A DNA stretch of 64,000 nt, taken from Candidatus Heimdallarchaeota archaeon. Lineage in GTDB: Archaea > Asgardarchaeota > Heimdallarchaeia > JABLTI01. The notes beneath the pieces are model-generated. The model was given only the letters and a program-made list of their open reading frames with translations. It was not told the DNA's origin and ran no database searches. Made by a program: the position numbers and the translations under genes. The stretch lies in contig JABCTZ010000007.1 of NCBI GenBank assembly GCA_018238155.1, forward strand, positions 62,001 to 126,000, given 5' to 3'. This document shows, in pieces, positions 20,093-27,454 of this stretch; the first letter of the stretch is position 1; the number at the start of each line of letters is the position of its first letter.

Positions 20093-20389
20093 TTGAACCA
20101 AAGGGTCACCCCAGATAGTCTTAAATTAAAAATCGTCATTGATACCAATGGTGTTAAAGCAGGCATTGTTAAAGGAGTTATCAGAGAAAAGTATGAAAGG
20201 CTTTCAATAGATTTCCTTGAAATAGAGATTGATAAGAAAATTCCTTTGGGTTTGAAAGATATAGTCAAAATTCATACTCGAGATGCATCTTTACAAGCTG
20301 ATGGTACTATCAAAGTGAAATTTACAAAAGAACAACTTAAAACCATGTCAAAGGAACAAGAGCTTCAGAAACATCCGCCAACCATTTGA
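20093..20389 (+). CDS. Small conserved-looking protein, possibly PRC-barrel-like
   Basis: A 98-residue protein starting with TTG after a good AAAGGAG site. The first 75 residues alternate strands (KLKIVIDTNGVKAGIVKG, LSIDFLEIEIDKKIPLGL, DGTIKVKF) in a pattern reminiscent of a PRC-barrel, a small beta domain found in ribosome maturation and photosynthetic proteins. The C-terminus is a charged tail. No catalytic residues are visible. The fold call is weak; 'hypothetical protein' is the alternative. It is flanked by the MgtE pair and the Pth2 fusion but separated from both by more than 100 bases. Confidence 0.6.
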   Translation: MNQRVTPDSLKLKIVIDTNGVKAGIVKGVIREKYERLSIDFLEIEIDKKIPLGLKDIVKIHTRDASLQADGTIKVKFTKEQLKTMSKEQELQKHPPTI

Positions 20390-20564
20390 TCTCCTTGTGT
20401 GTTTTATTTCACTTTTTCATTCTTCTTTCTAATTACAGAATGATAACTCAATAGTTTCTTCACAATATAAATTTAATAACAAAATTAATCAAAGCAAAAA
20501 TCGTTTGCCAAATCGAGCAATATTTTTAGTAAATTTTTCAGTATGAACATCAAGAAGGATTTAG

Positions 20565-21527
20565 TTGTTGACCAATATAAAAAAGATCATAGATGGATGG
20601 GCTATATTAGGACGACCAGGTCATGCTGGTCGTAAAAAAGCTTTACGAAGAACTGAACTGGAAAATAAATTCGGTAAAGGTAATTGGAAAATCGTTCATC
20701 TAATTGATGGAAAGCTATTGTCTCAAGATGAAGCACTGGATTATTTAGAGGAAGGATATAATCAATTTTTTAAGAAAAATACCGAATTACTAGATTGGTT
20801 AATACTTACTGCTCAAGACATATATGATACTGCCCCTTCGAATATAGATTCGAAATTTGATTATTCGATACAAGAAACAGAAACAGCTCATCTAAATGAC
20901 ATTGCTATCCGTCGTGTAATAAAGAGACTAGGAAAGGAATTTCAAGGATCAAAATTACTTCAAATACATGGTGAAGACAGTGAAGGCTTTGTTTTAACGA
21001 CTGGTCAAGTGCCTTTCCACAAGCTAGATTTAATTTATTCACCACAAATTAAAGGTTGGTGGAATAAAAATTCTATCGAAGCATTTTGGCAAAGCAATAA
21101 AGTTCTTGTGGTTCGAGTTGATAGATTAAAACAGTTATCCAAAAAAATGGTTGGAGTAGTTTTACGAAAGGATATTCATATGGGTAAGGGTAAATTTGCA
21201 ACACAAGCAGCACATGCAATTGTCACCTTGATTCCAGAACGTGGTGAAACATGGGATTTTGAACAACATCCTATTGAAGTTTGGACTGTTAAAGGCGAAG
21301 AGAATTTACTAGGCATATATTCAACTATGTCAAAGATGAAATATGATTGTACAATTATTAGGGATGCAGGGAAAACACAATTGATTCCAGGCACTCGAAC
21401 TGCAGTTGGTATTGGTCCCATAAATGAAGCAGAATTTGATAGCATATTGAGTAGGTATGGAGCTTCACCCGCTGAAAGTAGAACGAGGGATTATCTTGCA
21501 TTTAAATCATTTATTTTACGAAAATAA
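20565..21527 (+). CDS. pth2: Peptidyl-tRNA hydrolase 2 with extra N-terminal domain
   Basis: A 320-residue protein. Residues about 195-315 are a complete Pth2: VGVVLRKDIHMGKGKFATQAAHA with the catalytic lysine/histidine region, DAGKTQLIPGTRTAVGIGP with the conserved Asp-Ala-Gly-x-T-Q-[IL]-x-x-G-[ST] motif, and a C-terminal helix. Pth2 releases peptides from peptidyl-tRNA that drop off ribosomes. Stand-alone archaeal Pth2 is about 115-120 residues, so about 195 additional residues precede it. They hold a basic segment with RKKALRRTELENKFG and a mixed alpha/beta region ending in KVLVVRVDRLKQL; I do not recognise this domain. Start is one of two adjacent TTG codons (20565 or 20568) after GAAGGA. 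Confidence 0.85.
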   Translation: MLTNIKKIIDGWAILGRPGHAGRKKALRRTELENKFGKGNWKIVHLIDGKLLSQDEALDYLEEGYNQFFKKNTELLDWLILTAQDIYDTAPSNIDSKFDYSIQETETAHLNDIAIRRVIKRLGKEFQGSKLLQIHGEDSEGFVLTTGQVPFHKLDLIYSPQIKGWWNKNSIEAFWQSNKVLVVRVDRLKQLSKKMVGVVLRKDIHMGKGKFATQAAHAIVTLIPERGETWDFEQHPIEVWTVKGEENLLGIYSTMSKMKYDCTIIRDAGKTQLIPGTRTAVGIGPINEAEFDSILSRYGASPAESRTRDYLAFKSFILRK

Positions 21528-21685
21528 AAAACAATAGGTAAAATGAATTGGTTATATTGTACTAGAGTTTTAATATTGAGTGTTGTCTTTTGCTTAAATG
21601 AGCACAAGTCTTTTGAATAAGCCACTATAAGATGAGTGTAGTTTAGCAAATAGAATGCTGTCAAGAAAATCTCGGTGTTAGAAAA

Positions 21686-22396
21686 ATGGCAAAAGTTAAG
21701 ATGGGCGATTTTATTCGGATAGCTTATACTTTGAAAGTTAAAGGAACGAAGCAAATTATTGAAACCTCAGATGAAAATCTAGCAAAGAAAGAAAACCTCT
21801 ATGATGAGAAAAATAGTTATGGTCCTAGATTATTGATTGTAGGTAATGAAGAAATGTTTCTCAAACGGGTAAATGATACTGTTATTGGAAAAGATGTTGG
21901 TGATAAATTTAAAGTTGACATTCCTCCTGAAGAAACGTTTGGTTATAAAGATAATTCAAAAGTTAAACTACTGGGCAGAAAAGAATTGGTTGCAAAAAAT
22001 ATTTATCCCGAAATTGGTAGACAAATTCAATGGGGTAATCAAAATGGCATTATTATCTCGGCTCTTGGTGGTAGAGTTAGAGTTGATTTTAACCACCCTT
22101 TAGTAGGACAAACTATAGTATATGCTGTCGAAATTATCGAGAGAATATCTGCTGTCAAGAAAAAATTAGAAGCAATTATTGACTATAGGATGCCTGGAAT
22201 TGATATCAGTACTTTTACAATAAAAGATGAAAAAGATAAAATTACTATTACTATGCCGGAAGAAATTATCACTACAGACCTATATATTCAATTTAGAAAA
22301 ATGCGCCTTGCTGGTGATATCAATAAAATTTTTCCTAGTAAAACAGAAATAGTTTTTGTTGAGAGCTGTAAATTCAAAGCTTCCGCATCAAAATAG
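21686..22396 (+). CDS. FKBP-type peptidyl-prolyl isomerase (SlyD-like, archaeal long form)
   Basis: A 236-residue FKBP. The N-terminal FKBP core (GDFIRIAYTLKVKG, then FLKRVNDTVIGKDVGDKF and IPPEETFGY) is interrupted by an IF (insert-in-flap) domain, with GRVRVDFNHPLVGQTIVYAVEI closing the FKBP fold at about residues 130-153. This is the archaeal/SlyD arrangement of a cis-trans prolyl isomerase with chaperone activity. An additional C-terminal domain of about 80 residues, also seen in long archaeal FKBPs, follows. It acts in cytosolic protein folding. The convergent hairpin at 22408 separates it from the Nip7-like gene. Confidence 0.9.
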   Translation: MAKVKMGDFIRIAYTLKVKGTKQIIETSDENLAKKENLYDEKNSYGPRLLIVGNEEMFLKRVNDTVIGKDVGDKFKVDIPPEETFGYKDNSKVKLLGRKELVAKNIYPEIGRQIQWGNQNGIIISALGGRVRVDFNHPLVGQTIVYAVEIIERISAVKKKLEAIIDYRMPGIDISTFTIKDEKDKITITMPEEIITTDLYIQFRKMRLAGDINKIFPSKTEIVFVESCKFKASASK

Positions 22397-22407
22397 ATTC
22401 TAAAATA

Positions 22408-22437
22408 CAATTGATTTCTATTTCAGGATATCAATTG
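22408..22437. terminator. Hairpin between convergent FKBP and Nip7-like genes
   Basis: CAATTGAT (22408-22415) pairs perfectly with ATCAATTG (22430-22437) across a 14-base loop, in the 43-base gap between two convergent genes. It could stop transcription in both directions, but there is no long T run directly after it on either side, so the terminator role is inferred from position. Confidence 0.45.
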
Positions 22438-22439
22438 CG

Positions 22440-22985
22440 TTATTTTCCTTTTCGAAGATACCATCCTAAATCAATGATGTTTCTTAGTGCAATATTTCTT
22501 GTATCTTTGTGATTTATAATGTCATCCAAAATTTGTTCTAATTTTCCAACACCTAAAAATTCATTCTTTGTATTTACAACAATTACCTTATCACCAATAT
22601 TCACTTTTTTGGTTATTTGTGTAATAGAAGTAGATATAATATCTCGTTTGAAGAGAAAGAGCTGTTCAGCCTTCTCATTTATAACTGCTTTTATTTCAGT
22701 TTGATTGCAGAGAATACCTCCTCCTCCCAAGCTTAAAAGAAGCCCTGATTTCTTGTACTCTCCAAATCCTAATCCAACGCTATAAGGAGAAATCTTTTCA
22801 TCATTAATTACTAGATCAAAGGTTATAGGATTAACTATGAATAATTCTCTCCAATTACCTTCTCCTACCATAAATCTGTTCTCGTGGTATAATCGTTGTT
22901 TGTTCTCGTCTGAGATCCAATAAGATAATTCCTTATCTAATTGCTCTTCCTCTATTTGATTCAATTTTCTAAAGATAATTACCAT
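22440..22985 (-). CDS. Nip7-like PUA-domain protein
   Basis: A 181-residue protein with the two-domain layout of archaeal Nip7: an N-terminal alpha/beta domain (about 1-95, with KISPYSVGLGFGEYK) and a C-terminal PUA RNA-binding domain (about 98-178, with LFLFKRDII, GDKVIVVNTKNEFLGVGKL and NIIDLGWYLRKGK). The NxxxxGxGxL and DxGWYLR blocks are typical. Nip7 acts in large-subunit ribosome assembly in eukaryotes, and archaeal Nip7 binds RNA. The gene overlaps or abuts the upstream Nop2-like methyltransferase (1-base gap), so the two are cotranscribed. Confidence 0.85.
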   Translation of the reverse strand: MVIIFRKLNQIEEEQLDKELSYWISDENKQRLYHENRFMVGEGNWRELFIVNPITFDLVINDEKISPYSVGLGFGEYKKSGLLLSLGGGGILCNQTEIKAVINEKAEQLFLFKRDIISTSITQITKKVNIGDKVIVVNTKNEFLGVGKLEQILDDIINHKDTRNIALRNIIDLGWYLRKGK

Positions 22986-22986
22986 C

Positions 22987-23949
22987 TTATCCTTCTCCTA
23001 AATATCTGAGTTTGCAAGCGAAAAATCCTTCTGTTTTATGTATATGTGGATACAATCTAATTGCTTTGAGTAAATCTGTGTTATATGTTTTATTTTGAAC
23101 TGAAATTAAACCAGAACTAAAGTTACCTAGTTCTGTTTTCTCTACCACTAAATTATGTTGTTTCAACATTTCATCAATAATTTCTTCATTTTCCTCTGGT
23201 GCTGTAGAACAAGTCGAATAGACAATAATACCATCCTTTTTTAGCACCTTTAGAGCTGCTTCGAACAATTGTTTCTGTAACTCTACCATACGAGCAATAT
23301 CTTCTTCATTTCTTGCCGTTCTTCTAGATTTATCAATTGCCATTAAACCTTCACCACTACAAGGTGTATCTAGTAGAATTTTGTCTGCCTTTAAATCCAG
23401 ATCACTTATATCTCGAGCGTCCATTCGTTTACAAATAACATTTTTTATTCCACATCTCCCAAGGTTTGATCGGAGAGATTTTATTCGCTCTCTAGAGATA
23501 TCAAGACAAAAAAGTGTGCCTGTATTGTTCATTAATTGGGCAATATGTGTTGCTTTTCCTCCTGGTGCTGCTGCCATATCAATAACAATTTCATCTGGTT
23601 TTGGATCAAGTAATAATACAGGTAACCAAGATGCTTTTGATTGAATGAAATAATATCCAGAAAGATATTCTATTGTGCCTCCTAAAGAAAAGGGTTCGTT
23701 TGAAACAACAAATCCATTGGCATACCATTCACAAGGAATGAGTTTGAAACCTTTATTCGTTAGCTTTTCAAATAATTCTTGTACAGAAATCTTCAATGTG
23801 TTTACTCGTATTGTTGTAGGAGGTTTGTGTTTATATGCTTCTAACATTTCTTCAGTTTCAGTTAAACCAAAAGATGAAATAAATCTTTCAATGGTACTTT
23901 TCAAATAACCATATTTTTTAGCTAATTTCTCTGCTTCAATTGAAACCAA
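22987..23949 (-). CDS. Nop2/NSUN-family RNA (cytosine-5)-methyltransferase
   Basis: A 320-residue AdoMet-dependent RNA m5C methyltransferase. The AdoMet-binding region reads VIDMAAAPGGKATHIAQLM (about 128-146). The two catalytic cysteines are in DTPCSGEG (motif IV) and YSTCSTAPEENE (motif VI). The N-terminal region has the PPTTIRVN element characteristic of this family. The substrate may be tRNA or 23S rRNA. The start is a TTG after GGTGAATTAA. Its operon partner is the Nip7-like gene, which is notable because eukaryotic Nop2 and Nip7 both act on the same pre-60S particles. Confidence 0.93.
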   Translation of the reverse strand: MVSIEAEKLAKKYGYLKSTIERFISSFGLTETEEMLEAYKHKPPTTIRVNTLKISVQELFEKLTNKGFKLIPCEWYANGFVVSNEPFSLGGTIEYLSGYYFIQSKASWLPVLLLDPKPDEIVIDMAAAPGGKATHIAQLMNNTGTLFCLDISRERIKSLRSNLGRCGIKNVICKRMDARDISDLDLKADKILLDTPCSGEGLMAIDKSRRTARNEEDIARMVELQKQLFEAALKVLKKDGIIVYSTCSTAPEENEEIIDEMLKQHNLVVEKTELGNFSSGLISVQNKTYNTDLLKAIRLYPHIHKTEGFFACKLRYLGEG

Positions 23950-24042
23950 TTAATTCACCTTTTTTTATTACTCGATTTCATAAATGGTTAGAGAAGGTTT
24001 TATATCTTTTCTGTAATACAATCATTAATTGGTGAGAATTTA

Positions 24043-24384
24043 GTGACTTTAGAGAAATCAAAAGACCAATTCGAGTACTTGAAGAGCAAACTGAACAAAT
24101 TTTTAGAGGAAAGAAATTGGAAAGAATATCATTCGCCTAAAAATATTGCTATGTCCATATCCATTGAAGCAGCAGAATTAATGGAAGTCTTTCAATGGAT
24201 TAATCCTTCTGCTCTGGAAGTTACAACTAATAAGAAACTAATGACAGAAATTGAAGATGAAGTTGCAGATATAATCATTTATACTATAAGCTTAGCACGT
24301 TCACTTGAAATTGATATTTTTCAAACTGTGATTGATAAAATGGAAAAAAACAACGTTCGATTTCCTCCTATCAAAGAAAGCTGA
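24043..24384 (+). CDS. MazG/RS21-C6-type nucleotide pyrophosphatase
   Basis: A 113-residue all-alpha NTP pyrophosphohydrolase. The metal-binding signature is complete: EAAELMEVFQW (43-53) followed by EIEDEVADIIIYT (77-89), which gives the ExxE...ExxD set of acidic ligands. The C-terminal KMEKNNVRFP matches the dCTPase/RS21-C6 branch (also called DCTPP1). Such enzymes clear non-canonical or excess dNTPs. The GTG start follows a GGTGAG site. Followed by a gap of about 300 bases. Confidence 0.88.
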   Translation: MTLEKSKDQFEYLKSKLNKFLEERNWKEYHSPKNIAMSISIEAAELMEVFQWINPSALEVTTNKKLMTEIEDEVADIIIYTISLARSLEIDIFQTVIDKMEKNNVRFPPIKES

Positions 24385-24690
24385 GTTTTCGTATATCATT
24401 TTGATGATATATTAGTTTAAAAAGAAAAATGAGTATTTTCACTTAATAATCATAGAAAATAATTTAATATGCCCGAATAGTAATTATAATTAATGATAAA
24501 GATTGAAAAGAATTCGATAGGAACAAGACCTCAGCTATGTCTTTATCAAAGGTCTTATAAGAAAGCATAAGATAACATCTAAATGAAAGTTTTTGCTTTC
24601 TGTGATATCGGAAAACTTTTTCGATACATAAACGGGTAATTAGAAAAAACTAAAATATTCAATATATTAACGTTCAAGGGGCAAAAGTAA
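24385..24690. other. Intergenic region before the polyproline protein
   Basis: An AT-rich gap of 306 bases with no protein gene. A 7-bp inverted repeat, AAGACCT at 24525-24531 and AGGTCTT at 24550-24556, could form a leader hairpin. AT-rich tracts around 24480-24500 could carry the promoter of the polyproline gene. Nothing else recognisable. Confidence 0.35.
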
Positions 24691-25656
24691 TTGGCAATTG
24701 CAGATTTCTTTGATATAATTCCAAGTATAGGTATTTTTTGGAATACAGTAATATTTACTTCGCTAGCTTGGTTGCTAGTTGTGATTGTAATAGTAATAAT
24801 TTTTATACTAACTTCAAAAAAGAAGAAAGGCGTTGATGTTTCTGCTTTAGCTGCTCTGGCATCATCTGAACCGATGAGTGAAGAAACAGCACCAGATGCT
24901 AATCCAAAAGAAGTTATGGCTATTTTACAAATAGAACGCGTTGCAGCGAGTACTGCTTTATCTGCAGTCAAAGATGCGCGAAAATCTAAAAGAATAAGTT
25001 CAGGTGTACGTGATTCATTAGCTAATCGGTATAAAGCTCGGATTGCAAAAATTGATGCTGACTTGAAACGCAGATCTGGCGCTCAAGAATATAAATCATT
25101 AGCAGATAGTTTAGAACAATCCAGAGATCGAGTAAGAGGTGAAATTGTTCCAGGTACTGGACCAAGTTCAATACCCCCTCCTCCCCCCTCCTCAAGCACT
25201 CCAGGTATTCCATCAATTGCTCCCCCCGTACCTGGTGTCCCTCGTCCACCATCAACAGCAGGTCCTCCAAGTATTCCATCAACAGGTCCACCTAAAGTTC
25301 CCTCATTGGGCACACCTCCATCAAAACCATCTTCACCAATACCCATACCACCAAGCATCCCAACGGTATCCTCTTCCGCTAGACCTACAACTGTAGTTCC
25401 TCCAAGTGTTGCTCCTCCAACAGTTTCAACACCACCTTTACCCCCTAGATTACCTGCATCTTCCCCAATTGCTCCTCCAACAACATCAAATATAGCTCCT
25501 CCACCTGTTCCTACATCCACACCTGCAGCGTCTCCAACAGCTCCTGTTGCGCCAACTGGTGATGGCGACGGTCAAAGTATAAGTGGTTTAAGAATGGAAA
25601 TGCTGAGAGAATTAGCACGATTGAAGAAATTTATGAGTGAAGAAACTCAAGATTAA
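24691..25656 (+). CDS. Membrane-anchored protein with coiled region and long polyproline domain
   Basis: A 321-residue protein. A transmembrane helix (about 18-42) is followed by KKKK, so the bulk is probably cytosolic. Residues about 65-145 form a charged helical region with many Arg/Lys/Asp. Residues about 150-290 are Pro-rich, with a PPPPP run and repeated short PP, APP and IP motifs. The last 30 residues are a separate helix (SGLRMEMLRELARLKKF). Polyproline stretches are ligands of profilin and other actin regulators, and Asgard archaea have profilins, so a link to the cytoskeleton or a polarity complex is possible. TTG start after AAGGGGC. The divergent GTPase lies downstream in the same direction. 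Confidence 0.75.
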   Translation: MAIADFFDIIPSIGIFWNTVIFTSLAWLLVVIVIVIIFILTSKKKKGVDVSALAALASSEPMSEETAPDANPKEVMAILQIERVAASTALSAVKDARKSKRISSGVRDSLANRYKARIAKIDADLKRRSGAQEYKSLADSLEQSRDRVRGEIVPGTGPSSIPPPPPSSSTPGIPSIAPPVPGVPRPPSTAGPPSIPSTGPPKVPSLGTPPSKPSSPIPIPPSIPTVSSSARPTTVVPPSVAPPTVSTPPLPPRLPASSPIAPPTTSNIAPPPVPTSTPAASPTAPVAPTGDGDGQSISGLRMEMLRELARLKKFMSEETQD

Positions 25657-25670
25657 TTCTATAAAAAATA

Positions 25671-25697
25671 GAGGGAAAACTCCCTCCTAATTGTTTT
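25671..25697 (+). terminator. Hairpin plus T-tract after the polyproline gene
   Basis: GAGGGA (25671-25676) pairs with TCCCTC (25681-25686) around an AAAC loop and is followed by CTAATTGTTTTT. It lies just after the stop codon and looks like a transcription terminator, so the downstream GTPase may have its own promoter. Confidence 0.55.
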
Positions 25698-25785
25698 TCT
25701 GAAATTGTAGAAATTGCCTTAATGTACCAAGATATAACATTAAATACTATCTTCTTGTTATTTGGTATTATCTATTGGATTTGAA

Positions 25786-26715
25786 ATGATGTCCGCAATA
25801 AAAGGAGTAATCTCAAAATTTGAAACCAAAGTTTCTATTGCACTAATCGGTTTAACCAACTCTGGTAAGACATCATTAGTAAAAAGAATTATTCAATCAC
25901 AAGACTTTTTGCAAGGTTCGATTTCAGGTATTTCTGAACTAGAATATCATACTATCGATAATTTAACACTGATTACTTGGGATTTAAAGGACCATATACC
26001 TCAATATCAATCATTATGGAAACGCTCAATTTTGGGTGCAGATGCATTATTTTTCTTAGTAGATTCAACTGATTCATCCACTTTCGAAAAAAATAAACAA
26101 CTCATATTAGAGGTAGTCGAATTTAATTCTCCAATTAAAATGCTGGTACTAGCATCAAAATCTGACCTTGAGTCTTCTGTTCCTGTAAGTAGTTTATTAG
26201 AACAACTTGAGTTGATAAGCTTAGACCGACATAAATGTACCTGCGATCTGTTCAAATTTTCTTCCCAAACAGGTGAAGGAATATATGCCATTAGTGAATG
26301 GCTAAATAAGTCATTTTTCAAACAAAAAGAACGAGCAATAAACTATGTTGAAATTAAAGCTTCACTTATTCTAAATGAAGAAACTGATCAATTATTCGAA
26401 GCATTATTTGTAGATAATCCAAATATCTTGCTATTAACTGCCTTTAGAGAGCTAAGACGCAAAGCACGAGTTTTTTCTCGAACGATGCGCATTAATGTTG
26501 TAGGAGAAGAAGTGATTGAAATAGCAAATTACAAAGTTATTTTTGTGAAAGAAAAATCTTATGTTATTGCATTTTTAACAGGTTACAATGATCCAATTAA
26601 TAGAGCCATTGAAATTGCTAGAAATGTACTATACAATGCTACTTTAATGAATGACAAGCGCCTTAACTTAAGAAAACTAATTGGTGATCTTTATCCCTTA
26701 GACCTTCCGCGATAA
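25786..26715 (+). CDS. Divergent Ras/Arf-like GTPase with extra C-terminal domain
   Basis: A 309-residue protein. Residues 14-175 are a P-loop GTPase: G1 GLTNSGKT (22-29), a G3 position that reads WDLKDH (65-70) instead of DxxGQ, and G4 ASKSD (123-127) in place of NKxD. A clear G5 is not obvious (KFSSQTG may serve). The catalytic glycine and glutamine are missing, so GTP hydrolysis is probably poor or uses another residue. Residues about 185-309 are a separate mixed alpha/beta domain (YVEIKASLIL, then a long helix with ELRRKARVF, then KVIFVKEKSYVIAFLTG) that could be longin- or roadblock-like. The upstream neighbour is the polyproline membrane protein. The ATG at 25786 is preferred over a TTG at 25762. 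Confidence 0.8.
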   Translation: MMSAIKGVISKFETKVSIALIGLTNSGKTSLVKRIIQSQDFLQGSISGISELEYHTIDNLTLITWDLKDHIPQYQSLWKRSILGADALFFLVDSTDSSTFEKNKQLILEVVEFNSPIKMLVLASKSDLESSVPVSSLLEQLELISLDRHKCTCDLFKFSSQTGEGIYAISEWLNKSFFKQKERAINYVEIKASLILNEETDQLFEALFVDNPNILLLTAFRELRRKARVFSRTMRINVVGEEVIEIANYKVIFVKEKSYVIAFLTGYNDPINRAIEIARNVLYNATLMNDKRLNLRKLIGDLYPLDLPR

Positions 26716-27096
26716 TTTTAATTCTTTTTTACTTTTCGCTGTATCTTTTACATAGACTACATACTTTACATAGTCTACATACTTTACATAGTCTACATAC
26801 TTTACATAGACTACATACTTTACATAGACTACATATTTTACATAGACTACATATTTTACATAGACTACATACTTTACATAGATTACATATTTTACATAAA
26901 TTGCAATTTATCTTATCGTTTAGTTTCTATTGGAGAACTGTTTTATTCAAAAATATGTTTCTTTTAATAAATGAATATGATCAATTTATTATCTGTTTCA
27001 ACCAAAATGATTCTATTATGGATTATGACTAATTGATTAATATTAAACTTAATCGAATAATTTTTTAAGCATAAGAAAATTACACTTTCTCACAAA
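26716..27096. other. Intergenic region with tandem repeats before the energy operon
   Basis: An AT-rich gap of 381 bases between the GTPase and korD. It holds the 18-bp tandem array described separately (26747-26890). From about 26910 to 27096 it is low-complexity AT-rich DNA that must include the promoter for the 13-gene energy operon. No coding sequence is visible. Confidence 0.6.
26747..26890. repeat. 18-bp tandem repeat array (about 8 units)
   Basis: Eight head-to-tail copies of an 18-bp unit, TTTACATAGACTACATAC, with a ninth decayed copy to about 26908. Variation is almost confined to three places: TAGACTA alternates with TAGTCTA, the last base alternates C/T, and the eighth unit has ATTACA. 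TAG[A/T]CTA is itself a 7-base palindrome with a central A/T, so the A/T switch only flips the strand of its centre. There are no spacers, so it is not a CRISPR array. It resembles iterons or operator arrays. Confidence 0.9.
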
Positions 27097-27117
27097 TTGG
27101 AAATGTTGCGTTTGCAC

Positions 27118-27426
27118 ATGACACTTAAAAAAGCAATTTCATTTATACCTCCCAAATACAAAGAGCAGGAGAAATGGCACTTAAAGATCATAACAGATCG
27201 ATGCAAAGGATGCTTATTTTGTATAAACTTTTGTCCAACGGAGATACTGGAAAGTTCTCCTGAAATTAATTCTAAAGGATATCATCCCCCAAGAATCAAG
27301 GATGATATGGATATGGACGATTGTGCAAAATGTGGTTTCTGTGAATTGATTTGCCCCGAATTCTCAATATTTCTTGAGAAAGAAGATACCTCAGGTGCAA
27401 AAAAACAATCGAAAATTCGGAAATAA
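27118..27426 (+). CDS. korD: 2-oxoacid:ferredoxin oxidoreductase, ferredoxin (delta) subunit
   Basis: A small ferredoxin-like protein of about 102 residues with two [4Fe-4S] motifs: CKGCLFCINFCPTE and CAKCGFCELICPE. It carries electrons from the catalytic subunits to external ferredoxin. It is the first gene of the operon and directly precedes korA. Possible starts are the TTG at 27097, the ATG at 27103 and the ATG at 27118; none has a clear Shine-Dalgarno site. The delta subunit at the front with A, B, C following is typical of archaeal 2-oxoglutarate oxidoreductases. Confidence 0.88.
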   Translation: MTLKKAISFIPPKYKEQEKWHLKIITDRCKGCLFCINFCPTEILESSPEINSKGYHPPRIKDDMDMDDCAKCGFCELICPEFSIFLEKEDTSGAKKQSKIRK

Positions 27427-27454
27427 CTGAATGAAACTTACAAGGCGAATTTAT

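Noticed and set aside
25083..25520. Gly-rich minus-strand frame opposite the polyproline region
   Set aside because: The Gly-rich translation is simply the complement of proline codons in the real gene.
26747..26890. Possible CRISPR array
   Set aside because: The 18-bp units are directly adjacent with no spacers, and no cas genes are in the window; it is a tandem repeat.
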